From: an uncultured Prevotellaceae bacterium
Lineage (GTDB): Bacteria > Bacteroidota > Bacteroidia > Bacteroidales > Muribaculaceae
DNA: 32,962 nt
Direction: 5' to 3'
NCBI GenBank assembly: GCA_946410125.1
Contig: CAMJZF010000019.1
Span: 1-32,962 of the forward strand
Shown: positions 8,064 to 15,198 of the stretch, one piece after another
How the letters are laid out: every line of letters begins with the position of its first letter
How positions within the stretch are numbered: position 1 is the first letter of the stretch
Made by a program: the position numbers and the translations under genes
Notes under the pieces: model-generated
What the model was told of the DNA's origin: nothing
Databases searched by the model: none
What the model saw: only the letters and a program-made list of their open reading frames with translations

Positions 8064-9059
8064 TTAGATTGCCCAAACGATGTACTCGGCTCCCCAGGTG
8101 AATCCTGCTCCAAAGGCAGTGAGAACAATCTTGTCGCCTTTCTTGAAGCGGTGCTTGTTCTCGTCAAGGCACAATGGGATGGATGCAGCACTGGTGTTGC
8201 CGCGGTGCTGGATGTTGACAAGAATCTTGTTCTCGTCAATTCCCAATCGGCTGCCCACGGCCTCAATGATGCGCAGGTTGGCCTGGTGGGGCACAAACCA
8301 ATCGATGTTTTCGTTGGTGAGGTTGTTGCGCTTCATTATGTCGCGGGTCGAAGTGAGCATGTCGACAACGGCATGGCGATACACTGCGCGTCCCTCTTGG
8401 TACACAAAGTGCTCGCGGGCTTCAACGGTCTCGTGTGAGGCGGGTTTTGCCGAGCCACCGGCCTTATATACCAGGTGCTCAAGGCCACTGCCGTCAATGT
8501 GATAAACGCCGTCGATAATTCCCACACTGGTATCCTCGGTCGGCTCAATGAGCACGGCTCCGGCAGCGTCGCCAAAGAGTGGACATGTGGCGCGGTCTTG
8601 GTAGTCGGTCATGCTTGTCATCTTCTCGGCACACACTACAATGATTTTCTTGTAGAGTCCCGATTTGATGTAGGCATTGGCAGTATAGGTGCCAACTACA
8701 AAACCGGCGCACGCAGCCTGTATGTCAAAGCCGTAGCATTTCCTGTCGGCGCCATCCATGCCACAATTGTGCATGATTACCGATGCCGTTGAGGGAAAGC
8801 GGTAATCGGGGTTGGATGTTACACAAATCAGTAAGTCTACGTCTTCGGGTTTTGTGCCTGTCTCCTTCAGCAGTTTAGTCACTGCCTGAATGCCGAGGTA
8901 GGACGAACCCTTGTTCTCCTTAAGCACGCGACGCTCCTTGATTCCCACGCGCGTGGTAATCCACTCATCGTTGGTGTCTACCATGTGAGAGAGCTCCTCG
9001 TTGTCGAGAATGGTGTCGGGTATATAGGATGCTATGCCTGTAATCTTTGCGTTAAGCAT
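8064..9059 (-). CDS. fabH: 3-oxoacyl-ACP synthase III (KAS III)
   Basis: 331 aa, typical for FabH. It condenses an acyl-CoA primer with malonyl-ACP to begin fatty acid synthesis in the cytoplasm. The Cys-His-Asn triad is complete: Cys117 (QAACAGF), His258 (VPHQANLRI) and Asn288 (RGNTSAAS). The start MLNAKITGIASYIPD agrees with the family. It lies 158 bp after rpmF, with a long-stemmed hairpin in the gap. The rpmF-fabH link (membrane lipid supply next to ribosome parts) is conserved in many bacteria. Confidence 0.97.
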   Translation of the reverse strand: MLNAKITGIASYIPDTILDNEELSHMVDTNDEWITTRVGIKERRVLKENKGSSYLGIQAVTKLLKETGTKPEDVDLLICVTSNPDYRFPSTASVIMHNCGMDGADRKCYGFDIQAACAGFVVGTYTANAYIKSGLYKKIIVVCAEKMTSMTDYQDRATCPLFGDAAGAVLIEPTEDTSVGIIDGVYHIDGSGLEHLVYKAGGSAKPASHETVEAREHFVYQEGRAVYRHAVVDMLTSTRDIMKRNNLTNENIDWFVPHQANLRIIEAVGSRLGIDENKILVNIQHRGNTSAASIPLCLDENKHRFKKGDKIVLTAFGAGFTWGAEYIVWAI

Positions 9060-9107
9060 AATTGTGTTTTAGTGAAGTGTTGTTTCTTTTTGTAATGTCA
9101 AGAAAAT

Positions 9108-9174
9108 CAATCCTAAATATACCATCTCTTGATGCTTCTTCAGCAAGAGACGTGAGAGTGTATATTTAGGATTG
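9108..9174 (-). other. Long-stem RNA hairpin between rpmF and fabH
   Basis: A 15-bp perfect inverted repeat (CAATCCTAAATATAC at 9108-9122, complement at 9060 + 100, that is 9160-9174) encloses a second 7-bp stem (9125-9131 with 9144-9150) with a 12-nt loop. On the minus strand only a weak ATTTTCTT follows, so it is either a weak terminator or a processing or stability element. Confidence 0.6.
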
Positions 9175-9217
9175 TCTTGTCATTTTTTTGACAAATGAGT
9201 GCTAACAGTAGAATTTG

Positions 9218-9403
9218 TTATACAGCAGCCTCATCATCAAACACCTTCTTGCCACGGTAGTAACCGCACTCGGGGCAAACAGTGTGATAAACATGCCATG
9301 CACCGCAGTTGCTGCAGCGGGCAATTGTTGGAGCAACAGCCTTATCGTGAGTTCTTCTCTTGGCTGTGCGAGTCTTTGATTGTCTACGTTTAGGATGTGC
9401 CAT
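9218..9403 (-). CDS. rpmF: 50S ribosomal protein L32
   Basis: 61 aa, the normal length. It begins MAHPKRRQSKTRTAKRRTH, the basic L32 start, and holds a zinc ribbon with CSNC at about 30-33 and CPEC at about 43-46, the zinc-binding form of L32. It is part of the large ribosomal subunit. It starts 8 bp after the DUF177 stop, the classic yceD-rpmF pair, so the two should be co-transcribed and perhaps translationally coupled. Confidence 0.98.
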   Translation of the reverse strand: MAHPKRRQSKTRTAKRRTHDKAVAPTIARCSNCGAWHVYHTVCPECGYYRGKKVFDDEAAV

Positions 9404-9411
9404 TTTTAAAT

Positions 9412-9999
9412 TTATTTTTTATTGTTTTTGTTGTCAACTAATTGCTGGAGGGCTGCCCAGCGAGGGTCGATGCTCGCTCCAGTGTCTTGGTCAGTGTCGC
9501 GATGGGTGGGAGGTTCACTAAAGTCCTCGTCGCTGTCGTAGCCGCGTGCCGCGTGCTCCTCAAGCCGGCCAAGCATGTCCTCGTTGCACTCTCCTGGGGA
9601 ATGAGTGTGCATCATTGGAATAGTGAGCAAGACGGTGTCGCGTACTATCGGCTCCAAGTCGAGTGTCCTCCACGACGACGGGATTATGAGCACGTTGTCG
9701 GTGCTGTCGTCCAGTGCGTCGCCCATTTTAACGGTAAGGTGGTAACTGGTATCTACAATGTGCTCCATATCGTCGAGGCAACGGTCGCATGGAATTGTAA
9801 TAACACCATTGCACACGAAGTCGAGCTCATAGATGCCCTCCTGGTGATGAGCCACGTTTAAGGCGACATCAACACTTCCGGAGCGCACTTCGGAGGCCTC
9901 GATTTCGTTGAAAAACTCGCCGTTCAGACGGTACTTAAATTCCTGTTTTCCAAACGGTAAGCTCGAAATGGATAACTTCATTTCAGCCAATGTTTCCAA
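9412..9999 (-). CDS. DUF177 (YceD-like) protein linked to 23S rRNA maturation
   Basis: 195 aa, within the family range. The core motif IPCDRCLDDME (about residues 89-99) holds the family's CxRC-type site, and an acidic C-terminal stretch (SDEDFSEPP) follows. YceD/DUF177 proteins are linked to 23S rRNA processing or accumulation and are encoded next to rpmF, as here. A promoter at 10022-10052 gives a short leader of about 15 nt to the ATG at 9999. A second in-frame ATG at 9981 (MKLSISSLPFG) fits the family alignment about as well, so the start is uncertain by six codons. Confidence 0.92.
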   Translation of the reverse strand: METLAEMKLSISSLPFGKQEFKYRLNGEFFNEIEASEVRSGSVDVALNVAHHQEGIYELDFVCNGVITIPCDRCLDDMEHIVDTSYHLTVKMGDALDDSTDNVLIIPSSWRTLDLEPIVRDTVLLTIPMMHTHSPGECNEDMLGRLEEHAARGYDSDEDFSEPPTHRDTDQDTGASIDPRWAALQQLVDNKNNKK

Positions 10000-10021
10000 C
10001 TATTTGTCGTTAAAATCGGCG

Positions 10022-10052
10022 CAAAGATAAGAACATTCTTGCTAATAATCAA
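10022..10052 (-). promoter_or_regulatory. Promoter of the DUF177-rpmF-fabH-era-der run
   Basis: Minus strand TTG (10052-10050), 20 bp, then TATCTTTG (10029-10022), an exact TAnnTTTG. No other convincing promoter was found between here and der. Confidence 0.75.
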
Positions 10053-10450
10053 CGTTTTTGCCACGTTTTTTGTTTTTTTAGCCAAAAAAATCCCTTTTGC
10101 CGTGATTGCTCATGCTGTTTTGGACTGGTGGTTTTCCCAAAAAAAATCGCGAGACCGAGGAATTTACCACAAATTCAACTCGGCCTCAATACTATTGCAA
10201 ATAAAAAGAGTAAATGAAGTTATTCTAAATCAAATCAATAAGCCTAACAGAAAAGTAAATTTTCTCAAACTTCTTTCGTTTGTAACTAAATTATATAACC
10301 AATCATTAAACCTAAATCATAATTGAGTGTAGTGTATATTTCTCAACCTATGGATTGCTTCTTTTTGCCCCCTAAACAACGCTGTGGGCAAAGTACTGCA
10401 TTAAGGTGCCGTGGTTTTAACGTTTTTTAATCTTTTTGACAGAGATTGTC
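10053..10450. other. AT-rich intergenic region without a supported gene
   Basis: About 400 bp between the ends of two minus-strand units. A 95-codon plus-strand frame exists but has no family features, no promoter and AT-driven composition. I see no strong terminator for the anti-sigma gene; only a weak GACA/TGTC stem is near its stop codon. Confidence 0.5.
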
Positions 10451-11818
10451 TTAAAAGTCAATGGAGAGGCCCATCTGCAGGTTGAAGTTGAGCGGATGCT
10501 CGTTGCGCTGGGTGTTGAGCGGCATGGTGGTGATGTAGTGCGAGAGCTTGGGCTGAACATAGATGCCTATGTTGCGCGTGAAGTTATATTGCAGTCCTGC
10601 GGTGGCATGAACTGACCATTGCAGGCGCTTGATGGTGAGGCTCTCGTTGTTGAACTTTGCCGAAACAACCCTCTCGACCAGGCCTTCGCCGCCTATAAAG
10701 GTGCTCAACCCCTTGTAGCGCCAGAAGTTCCATTTAACGCCAAAAGGAATGCCCACGAGCTTGATGCTCTGGTTGAACTCGGGGGCTCCGTTGTCGGGAG
10801 TTACGCCGCTCGACATTGACGTGAAGTTTAGTCCCACGTTGGCATAGAGGTTGCCCACAATGCGCTTGCTCAAGGTCACGCCCACGGTGATGGGCATGTG
10901 GTGGTGGTATTCATAGTTGACAGGTGGTGCCACGCTGGGTGCCATGCCCGGAGCCACGGGCGCAAGCATCATGCCGGAATTGCTTGGAGCAGGTGGCGAC
11001 AGCAATGCCGCCGCCGAGCCGTTGACGGTGCTGTTGCGGTCGCCAGAGATTAGCCCGTTGCCGTAGGCCGCCATTGCCATTGTGGGCTCTTCGTCGCGAT
11101 TGTGAATGGCCATCTTTTCTCTTGCGGCGCGCCTGGCATTGGCATCATAGACGAGGTATTGCTGATAGGTACTGTCGGTATAGGTGTTCCAAGGCTGCAT
11201 GGCGTCTTGGTTCATGGCGTTGTCATATTCGGCATACAGTTCTTCGAGGGCCTGCATGGTCTCTATGTCGTAGAAGTACTCGTCGGGGTTGAACTCGTTG
11301 GCTATAAGTTCTTCTTCCTCTTCTTCGGGATATAGCTGTAGTTGACTTTCATAGTCACGCACCTCTTCATAGTGTCTTGGCGAGTCCTTGGCGGGTGCGC
11401 CGCCCTTGGCCCTGATGACCTTGGGGGCAGGCTTGGCTTTAGCCGGCGATGGGGTGTTTTGTGCAATCAGCGTTGGCGATGTGGTGGTTGTGGCTTCCTC
11501 CACTGTTTCGCCACCGGGTTCCGTTGCCGGTTTCTCCACGGTGGCAGTGGGCGTTTGGGCTATTCTGTTAGGCTCTGGATTGTCATTGTCAATCAAGAAG
11601 AACCCCGTTGTCACAGCTATGGCAACGGCGGCAGCCGCGGCAATGCCTTTCCACATGCGTGGAGCGACAATGGCGCGCTTGGCAGGCACGGGAGCCTGCT
11701 CCTGCTCTGGCAGAGACTGGGCAATCGCCTGCCACATGCCCTCGGGAACGTCGCGTGTGGCTTGGTCGGCTTTTTGCTTTATAGCCTCAATCCAGTTGTT
11801 ATTTATGTCGTTGCTCAT
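10451..11818 (-). CDS. Putative dual-membrane anti-sigma factor with C-terminal outer-membrane barrel-like domain
   Basis: 455 aa. Residues 1-56 are a short cytoplasmic part (NNNWIEAIKQKADQA, PEGMWQAIAQSLPE) of the kind that binds sigma. Residues 57-76 are a single inner-membrane helix. Residues 77-304 are a low-complexity P, E, T and A-rich linker with an acidic EEEEEE patch. Residues 305-455 are alternating beta strands ending in LSIDF, with a terminal Phe typical of outer-membrane barrels. The gene overlaps the ECF sigma gene by 20 bp, strongly suggesting a sigma/anti-sigma pair. The whole would span inner membrane, periplasm and outer membrane. Dual membrane-spanning anti-sigma factors (Dma) are known from Bacteroides thetaiotaomicron, where they affect vesiculation; membership here is inferred from architecture only. 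Confidence 0.78.
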   Translation of the reverse strand: MSNDINNNWIEAIKQKADQATRDVPEGMWQAIAQSLPEQEQAPVPAKRAIVAPRMWKGIAAAAAVAIAVTTGFFLIDNDNPEPNRIAQTPTATVEKPATEPGGETVEEATTTTSPTLIAQNTPSPAKAKPAPKVIRAKGGAPAKDSPRHYEEVRDYESQLQLYPEEEEEELIANEFNPDEYFYDIETMQALEELYAEYDNAMNQDAMQPWNTYTDSTYQQYLVYDANARRAAREKMAIHNRDEEPTMAMAAYGNGLISGDRNSTVNGSAAALLSPPAPSNSGMMLAPVAPGMAPSVAPPVNYEYHHHMPITVGVTLSKRIVGNLYANVGLNFTSMSSGVTPDNGAPEFNQSIKLVGIPFGVKWNFWRYKGLSTFIGGEGLVERVVSAKFNNESLTIKRLQWSVHATAGLQYNFTRNIGIYVQPKLSHYITTMPLNTQRNEHPLNFNLQMGLSIDF

Positions 11819-12401
11819 AACGTGTTGTGTCGTATTCTTGTTCTTGATTCTTGATGCGTTGCTTAATCTTGCGTGCCAGCAGGGCTTTGGCTCTTGAAAG
11901 CTGTGACGACGATGTCTTCTCGCTGATGCCTAACTGCTGTGCAATTTCTTGATGAGAGAAACCATCTAAGCAGTAGAGGTTGAAAATCGTGCGATATCCG
12001 TCGGGAAGTTCGGCAATCATCTCCATGATGTCATTGATGCTTAGGCTTGCTACCTCTTGGGTGGTTTCTTCGTCAACATCGTCGGGCGGGTCGCTAAGGG
12101 TCTCGACGGGGACTGTAGTTGACTTGAGCCGCTTCTTGTGCCTTAGGAAATTAAGCGACTTGTTCACGGCAATGCGCGTCACCCAAGCTCTTAGTGAGCC
12201 GTCTCCTTCCCAGTGGAAACTGTGGATGGTGCCATAGATGGTGATGAAGGTGTCTTGCAGCACATCCTTGGCGTCATCGTCGTCTCCTACATATCGGAAG
12301 ATCGTTGCCATCAACTGAGGAGAGAACATGTCAAAGAGCGCATGCTGAGCACTGGCAATGCCCTGCTTGCAACCTTGGCTAATATCTCGTTCGCTCATCA
12401 T
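11799..12401 (-). CDS. ECF-type RNA polymerase sigma factor
   Basis: About 200 aa from the start chosen here. Region 2 (about residues 17-92: ALFDMFSPQLMATIFRYVG, DDAKDVLQDTFITIYG, LRAWVTRIAVNKSLNFLR) recognises the -10 element and binds core polymerase. Region 4 (about 135-185: LPDGYRTIFNLYCLDG, HQEIAQQLGISEKTSSSQLSRA) is the -35-binding helix-turn-helix. An in-frame ATG at 12422 exists, but it lies only about 9 bp from the -7 box at 12431-12438 and would leave almost no leader, so the ATG pair at 12401/12398 (MMSERD) is preferred. The 3' end overlaps the anti-sigma gene by 20 bp. Confidence 0.93.
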   Translation of the reverse strand: MMSERDISQGCKQGIASAQHALFDMFSPQLMATIFRYVGDDDDAKDVLQDTFITIYGTIHSFHWEGDGSLRAWVTRIAVNKSLNFLRHKKRLKSTTVPVETLSDPPDDVDEETTQEVASLSINDIMEMIAELPDGYRTIFNLYCLDGFSHQEIAQQLGISEKTSSSQLSRAKALLARKIKQRIKNQEQEYDTTRYEQRHK

Positions 12402-12428
12402 GATGTGGCAATTTCTAAACACATGAAG

Positions 12429-12446
12429 TGCAAAATTACTGCATCA
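12429..12446 (-). repeat. 18-bp direct repeat, copy at the sigma promoter
   Basis: Minus strand TGATGCAGTAATTTTGCA; it contains the -7 box. The second copy (12577-12594) differs at one base. Confidence 0.7.
12431..12438 (-). promoter_or_regulatory. -7 element of the ECF sigma gene
   Basis: Minus strand TAATTTTG, an exact TAnnTTTG. No good -33 was found, so activation or a different sigma may be needed. It sits in one copy of an 18-bp direct repeat (see 12429-12446 and 12577-12594). Confidence 0.55.
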
Positions 12447-12576
12447 TTTCAGGAAAAAAAATTTTTTTCTCAAAAAAACGTCTTGGGCGACATTGCTGTG
12501 AGCGTTAGGGTGGGGCTCTCGGGCGCTTGCCGGGCAGTCAATAATCAATGAACTTTCTTATCCTAAACACTCAACT

Positions 12577-12594
12577 TGCTAAATTACTGCATCA
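12577..12594 (-). repeat. 18-bp direct repeat, upstream copy
   Basis: Minus strand TGATGCAGTAATTTAGCA, 17 of 18 bases equal to the copy at 12429-12446 and in the same direction, 148 bp upstream of it. Confidence 0.7.
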
Positions 12595-12621
12595 AAATGG
12601 CAAAAAAATCACATTATAATT

Positions 12622-12660
12622 AAAAAATGGAGGCAAATAGGGTAGATACCTATTTGCCTC
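12622..12660 (-). terminator. Second terminator after the lipoprotein gene
   Basis: A 12-bp perfect stem (GAGGCAAATAGG/CCTATTTGCCTC, 12630-12641 with 12649-12660) with a 7-nt loop, followed on the minus strand by CATTTTTTAATT. It is the second of two terminators in tandem. Confidence 0.75.
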
Positions 12661-12677
12661 AGCTTTAACGGTAAAGC

Positions 12678-12716
12678 AAAAAAGAAAGCTGCTCTCCACC
12701 TCGTGGAAAACAGCTT
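12678..12716 (-). terminator. First terminator after the lipoprotein gene
   Basis: A 14-bp stem (12686-12699 with 12703-12716; AAGCTG and CCAC pair exactly, the middle uses G-U pairs) with a 3-nt loop, then TCTTTTTT on the minus strand. Confidence 0.8.
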
Positions 12717-12740
12717 CAAATCTTTTTAGCTTGTTGCAAA

Positions 12741-12995
12741 TTATTTTGCTACGCTATCAGTCTTCTGAGCCTCAGCAGCTGGATCTACTGCAGGAGCAGC
12801 AGCGTCAGCCTTTGCTTCCTCAGCGGGAGCGGCCTCAGCCTTTGTAGAATCGGCAGCAGTGCTGTCAACTTGCTCTACAGCAGCAGTTGTATCAACGGCA
12901 GTAGTGTCAGTTGAAGCAGAACCCTCTTGAGTACCAGTGCAAGAGAACATAGATACGCTAGCGATAACAGCAACTAATAAAACTAACTTTTTCAT
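12741..12995 (-). CDS. Small Ala/Thr/Asp-rich lipoprotein
   Basis: 84 aa. A type II signal peptide (MKKLVLLVAVIASVSMFSC) puts the lipidated Cys at residue 19, so the mature part is about 66 aa. It is low-complexity, made of A, D, T, E, S and K (STDTTAVDTTAAVEQVDST), and is likely disordered. No catalytic domain is present. Such short acidic lipoproteins are common in Bacteroidota and their role is unknown. It is a single-gene unit with its own promoter, a 68-nt leader and two terminators in tandem, which suggests strong expression. Confidence 0.85.
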   Translation of the reverse strand: MKKLVLLVAVIASVSMFSCTGTQEGSASTDTTAVDTTAAVEQVDSTAADSTKAEAAPAEEAKADAAAPAVDPAAEAQKTDSVAK

Positions 12996-13069
12996 TTCTT
13001 TAATTTTTAAAAATAATAAAACAATAAATAATTTTTCTTTCTGAATTTTGTGTGTTTCGAAAAACGGTG

Positions 13070-13099
13070 CAAATTTATATCAAAAAATTAATATGCAAA
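13070..13099 (-). promoter_or_regulatory. Promoter of the small lipoprotein gene
   Basis: Minus strand TTTG (13099-13096), 18 bp, then TAAATTTG (13077-13070), an exact TAnnTTTG. Confidence 0.68.
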
Positions 13100-13288
13100 T
13101 CTTTTTTTTCTTTTTTTTTAGTGCTTTTTTTTGCCAAATTTTATAATTTAACAAATATTCACCAACTTACAAATTATCACATACTTGTAAATCAGGCATT
13201 TGATTGAAGAAAAATAGTTGCAATCCCTATAATGTTAAATTGTGTTTAGAAATTAATAATCTATTTTTTTGCCCTAAAAAAACGATTT

Positions 13289-14947
13289 TTAGCGATATAG
13301 GAAGCGTTTTATGCTGCGCTTTGGAGTTTTCTCAAATTCGTTGACCATAATCTCGATTTGAGAAATGCGTTCGTAGGGTGCCACAAGCTTATTAAGCTCT
13401 GACTTAACCGTTTCCATGTGACCGGGCAACTGGTCGCGGGTAATGCCGTCGCGGTCCATTGAGTCATAATCGGGATAGACGAGGGCAACGAGCTTGCGGT
13501 CACGCTCCACTACAAGACTTTCGCTCACATAAAGCATGTTGTTGAGCTTGGCTTCTATTTCCTCAGGATAGATGTTCTGGCCATTGGCTCCTAAAAGCAT
13601 GGTCTTGAGGCGACCGCGAATGAAGATTGTGCCGTCAGCACTCAGGGTGCCCATGTCGCCGGTGTGCAGCCAACCGTCCTCGTGCAGCACCTTGTCGGTT
13701 GCCTCGGTGTTGTGGAAGTATCCTTTCATCACGTTCTCTCCCTTGACGCAAATCTCCCCGGGAATGTTCTCGGGGTCATCGCTCAGAATCTTGCACTCCA
13801 TGATGCCGGGCAACACTCGGCCTGCGCTGTGAAGCACAAACTCACGCCACGGGGTGTGGCTCACCAGTGGTGCACACTCGGTCATGCCATAGCCCACGGT
13901 GAAGGGGAACTTGATTTTATATAGGAATTCTTCTACCTCGGCATTGAAGGGAGCGCCGCCAACGATTACTTCCTCAAACTGTCCGCCAAATGCCTCGATT
14001 AGGCGCTCGCGAATGCGGTCATAAATTTTTCGGTCAAGATAGGGGACTGCCAGTGCCCAGCGCAGTTTGGTCTTGCTAATCATGGGCACTATCATCTTGC
14101 TGTAGATTTTCTCAAGCACCAGTGGCACGCATATTACCAGGTGAGGCTTGATTTCCTGCATGGCTTTGACAATCACCTTGGGGGCGGGAATGCGGCCAAG
14201 CAGGGTGATGTGTGAACCCACGGCAAGCGGGGTAAGCATGTCGAAGGCGCAGCCATAGGCATGAGCCAGGGGCAGGAACGACACGCAGCGGGTGCCGCGG
14301 CGGTGCAGTTGCGAGTTGATGCCATACACGATGTTGCCCGCCAGGTTGTTGCCGGTGAGCATCACGCCCTTGCTGAAGCCGGTAGTGCCGCTGGTGTAGT
14401 TTATCTCCATGAGCTTGTCGTTATCGCGCTCTATATAATTAATACAGGCGGCGTTGAAGCCTTTGGGATAGGCTTCGGCCATAAGGCTGTCGATTTTCTC
14501 GAGCACTTCTCCGGCGGTTTCTTCTTCTTTCTGGGCAAGGAGCTTGCCGCTGTCGAGTGAGAACGCGGCGCGGATGTGGCGCATGTTGTCAAAGTCAAAC
14601 GACTCCCAGATGCTGTTGCTGGCAAAGAGTATCTCGGCCTCGCTGTGGTTGATGATGTGCTGGGCGTCGCGCGGATTGAATTCTTGAAGGATAGGGACTA
14701 TTACGGCTCCGTAGGTAATGGTGCCTATAAACACGATTACCCAGCTTGGCGTGTTCTTGCCAATGAGGGCAACGCGGTCGCCTGGCTTGATGCCACACTC
14801 TTTATATATAATGTGTAAGCGGGCAATGCGCTCGGCAAACTCACCGTATGTCAGGGTTTGCTTGGTGTTATAGTCACTCAGGGCTGGTAGTTCCCAGTTG
14901 TTGCGGAAGCTCTCCTCAAAAATCTTGATTGTGTTTTCCTTCATCAT
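13289..14947 (-). CDS. Long-chain acyl-CoA synthetase-like AMP-forming ligase
   Basis: 552 aa. It is an ANL-superfamily adenylating enzyme of the cytoplasm or inner membrane face that activates a carboxylic acid, most likely a fatty acid, with ATP and joins it to CoA. Seen: the P-loop-like YTSGTTGFSKG at 184-194, GYGMTE at 352-357, HTGD at 428-431, GRLK at 445-448, IYPEEIEAKL at 459-468 and a C-terminal TPKRSIKRF with the catalytic lysine region. The order matches FadD/AAE-type enzymes. Substrate chain length cannot be read. It has its own promoter and is divergent from glgB; the pairing may be positional only. Confidence 0.9.
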   Translation of the reverse strand: MMKENTIKIFEESFRNNWELPALSDYNTKQTLTYGEFAERIARLHIIYKECGIKPGDRVALIGKNTPSWVIVFIGTITYGAVIVPILQEFNPRDAQHIINHSEAEILFASNSIWESFDFDNMRHIRAAFSLDSGKLLAQKEEETAGEVLEKIDSLMAEAYPKGFNAACINYIERDNDKLMEINYTSGTTGFSKGVMLTGNNLAGNIVYGINSQLHRRGTRCVSFLPLAHAYGCAFDMLTPLAVGSHITLLGRIPAPKVIVKAMQEIKPHLVICVPLVLEKIYSKMIVPMISKTKLRWALAVPYLDRKIYDRIRERLIEAFGGQFEEVIVGGAPFNAEVEEFLYKIKFPFTVGYGMTECAPLVSHTPWREFVLHSAGRVLPGIMECKILSDDPENIPGEICVKGENVMKGYFHNTEATDKVLHEDGWLHTGDMGTLSADGTIFIRGRLKTMLLGANGQNIYPEEIEAKLNNMLYVSESLVVERDRKLVALVYPDYDSMDRDGITRDQLPGHMETVKSELNKLVAPYERISQIEIMVNEFEKTPKRSIKRFLYR

Positions 14948-14985
14948 AGCTCGTGAAGATTTTTATCTGCAATTATTTTAGGCTA

Positions 14986-15016
14986 CAAAATTACCTAAAA
15001 TTTCTAAATATGCAAA
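14986..15016 (-). promoter_or_regulatory. Promoter of the acyl-CoA synthetase gene
   Basis: Minus strand TTTG (15016-15013), 19 bp, then TAATTTTG (14993-14986). The leader is about 32 nt to the ATG at 14947. It lies back to back with the glgB promoter, five bases apart. Confidence 0.72.
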
Positions 15017-15021
15017 AAATG

Positions 15022-15052
15022 TTGCAATCGTCGTTGATTTTTGCTATTTTTG
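15022..15052 (+). promoter_or_regulatory. Promoter of glgB
   Basis: TTG at 15022-15024, 20 bp, then TATTTTTG at 15045-15052. Because transcription starts near 15058, upstream in-frame ATGs (14953 and later) cannot be the start, and the leader is about 140 nt. Confidence 0.75.
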
Positions 15053-15198
15053 CACCTAATAAAAAGGTTGCTGGTTTAGTGAAATCGGTTTACTGCTCTT
15101 GGCATGTGCTTTTGGCTTGCCGGGAGTTACCATTAAGAAAAATGAACCTACCTTTGTCACGATTTTTTCACGACAACTTTACATTAAGATATAATATT

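Noticed and set aside
10039-10326. A 95-codon plus-strand frame
   Set aside because: AT-rich composition, no recognisable domain, no promoter; it overlaps the DUF177 promoter region.
14953-15198. N-terminal extension of the branching enzyme
   Set aside because: The extension covers the promoter at 15022-15052 and has no similarity to the family; the start at 15199 gives the expected N-terminus.
15059-15198. Riboswitch in the 140-nt glgB leader
   Set aside because: No known riboswitch core and no terminator or anti-terminator pair could be seen.
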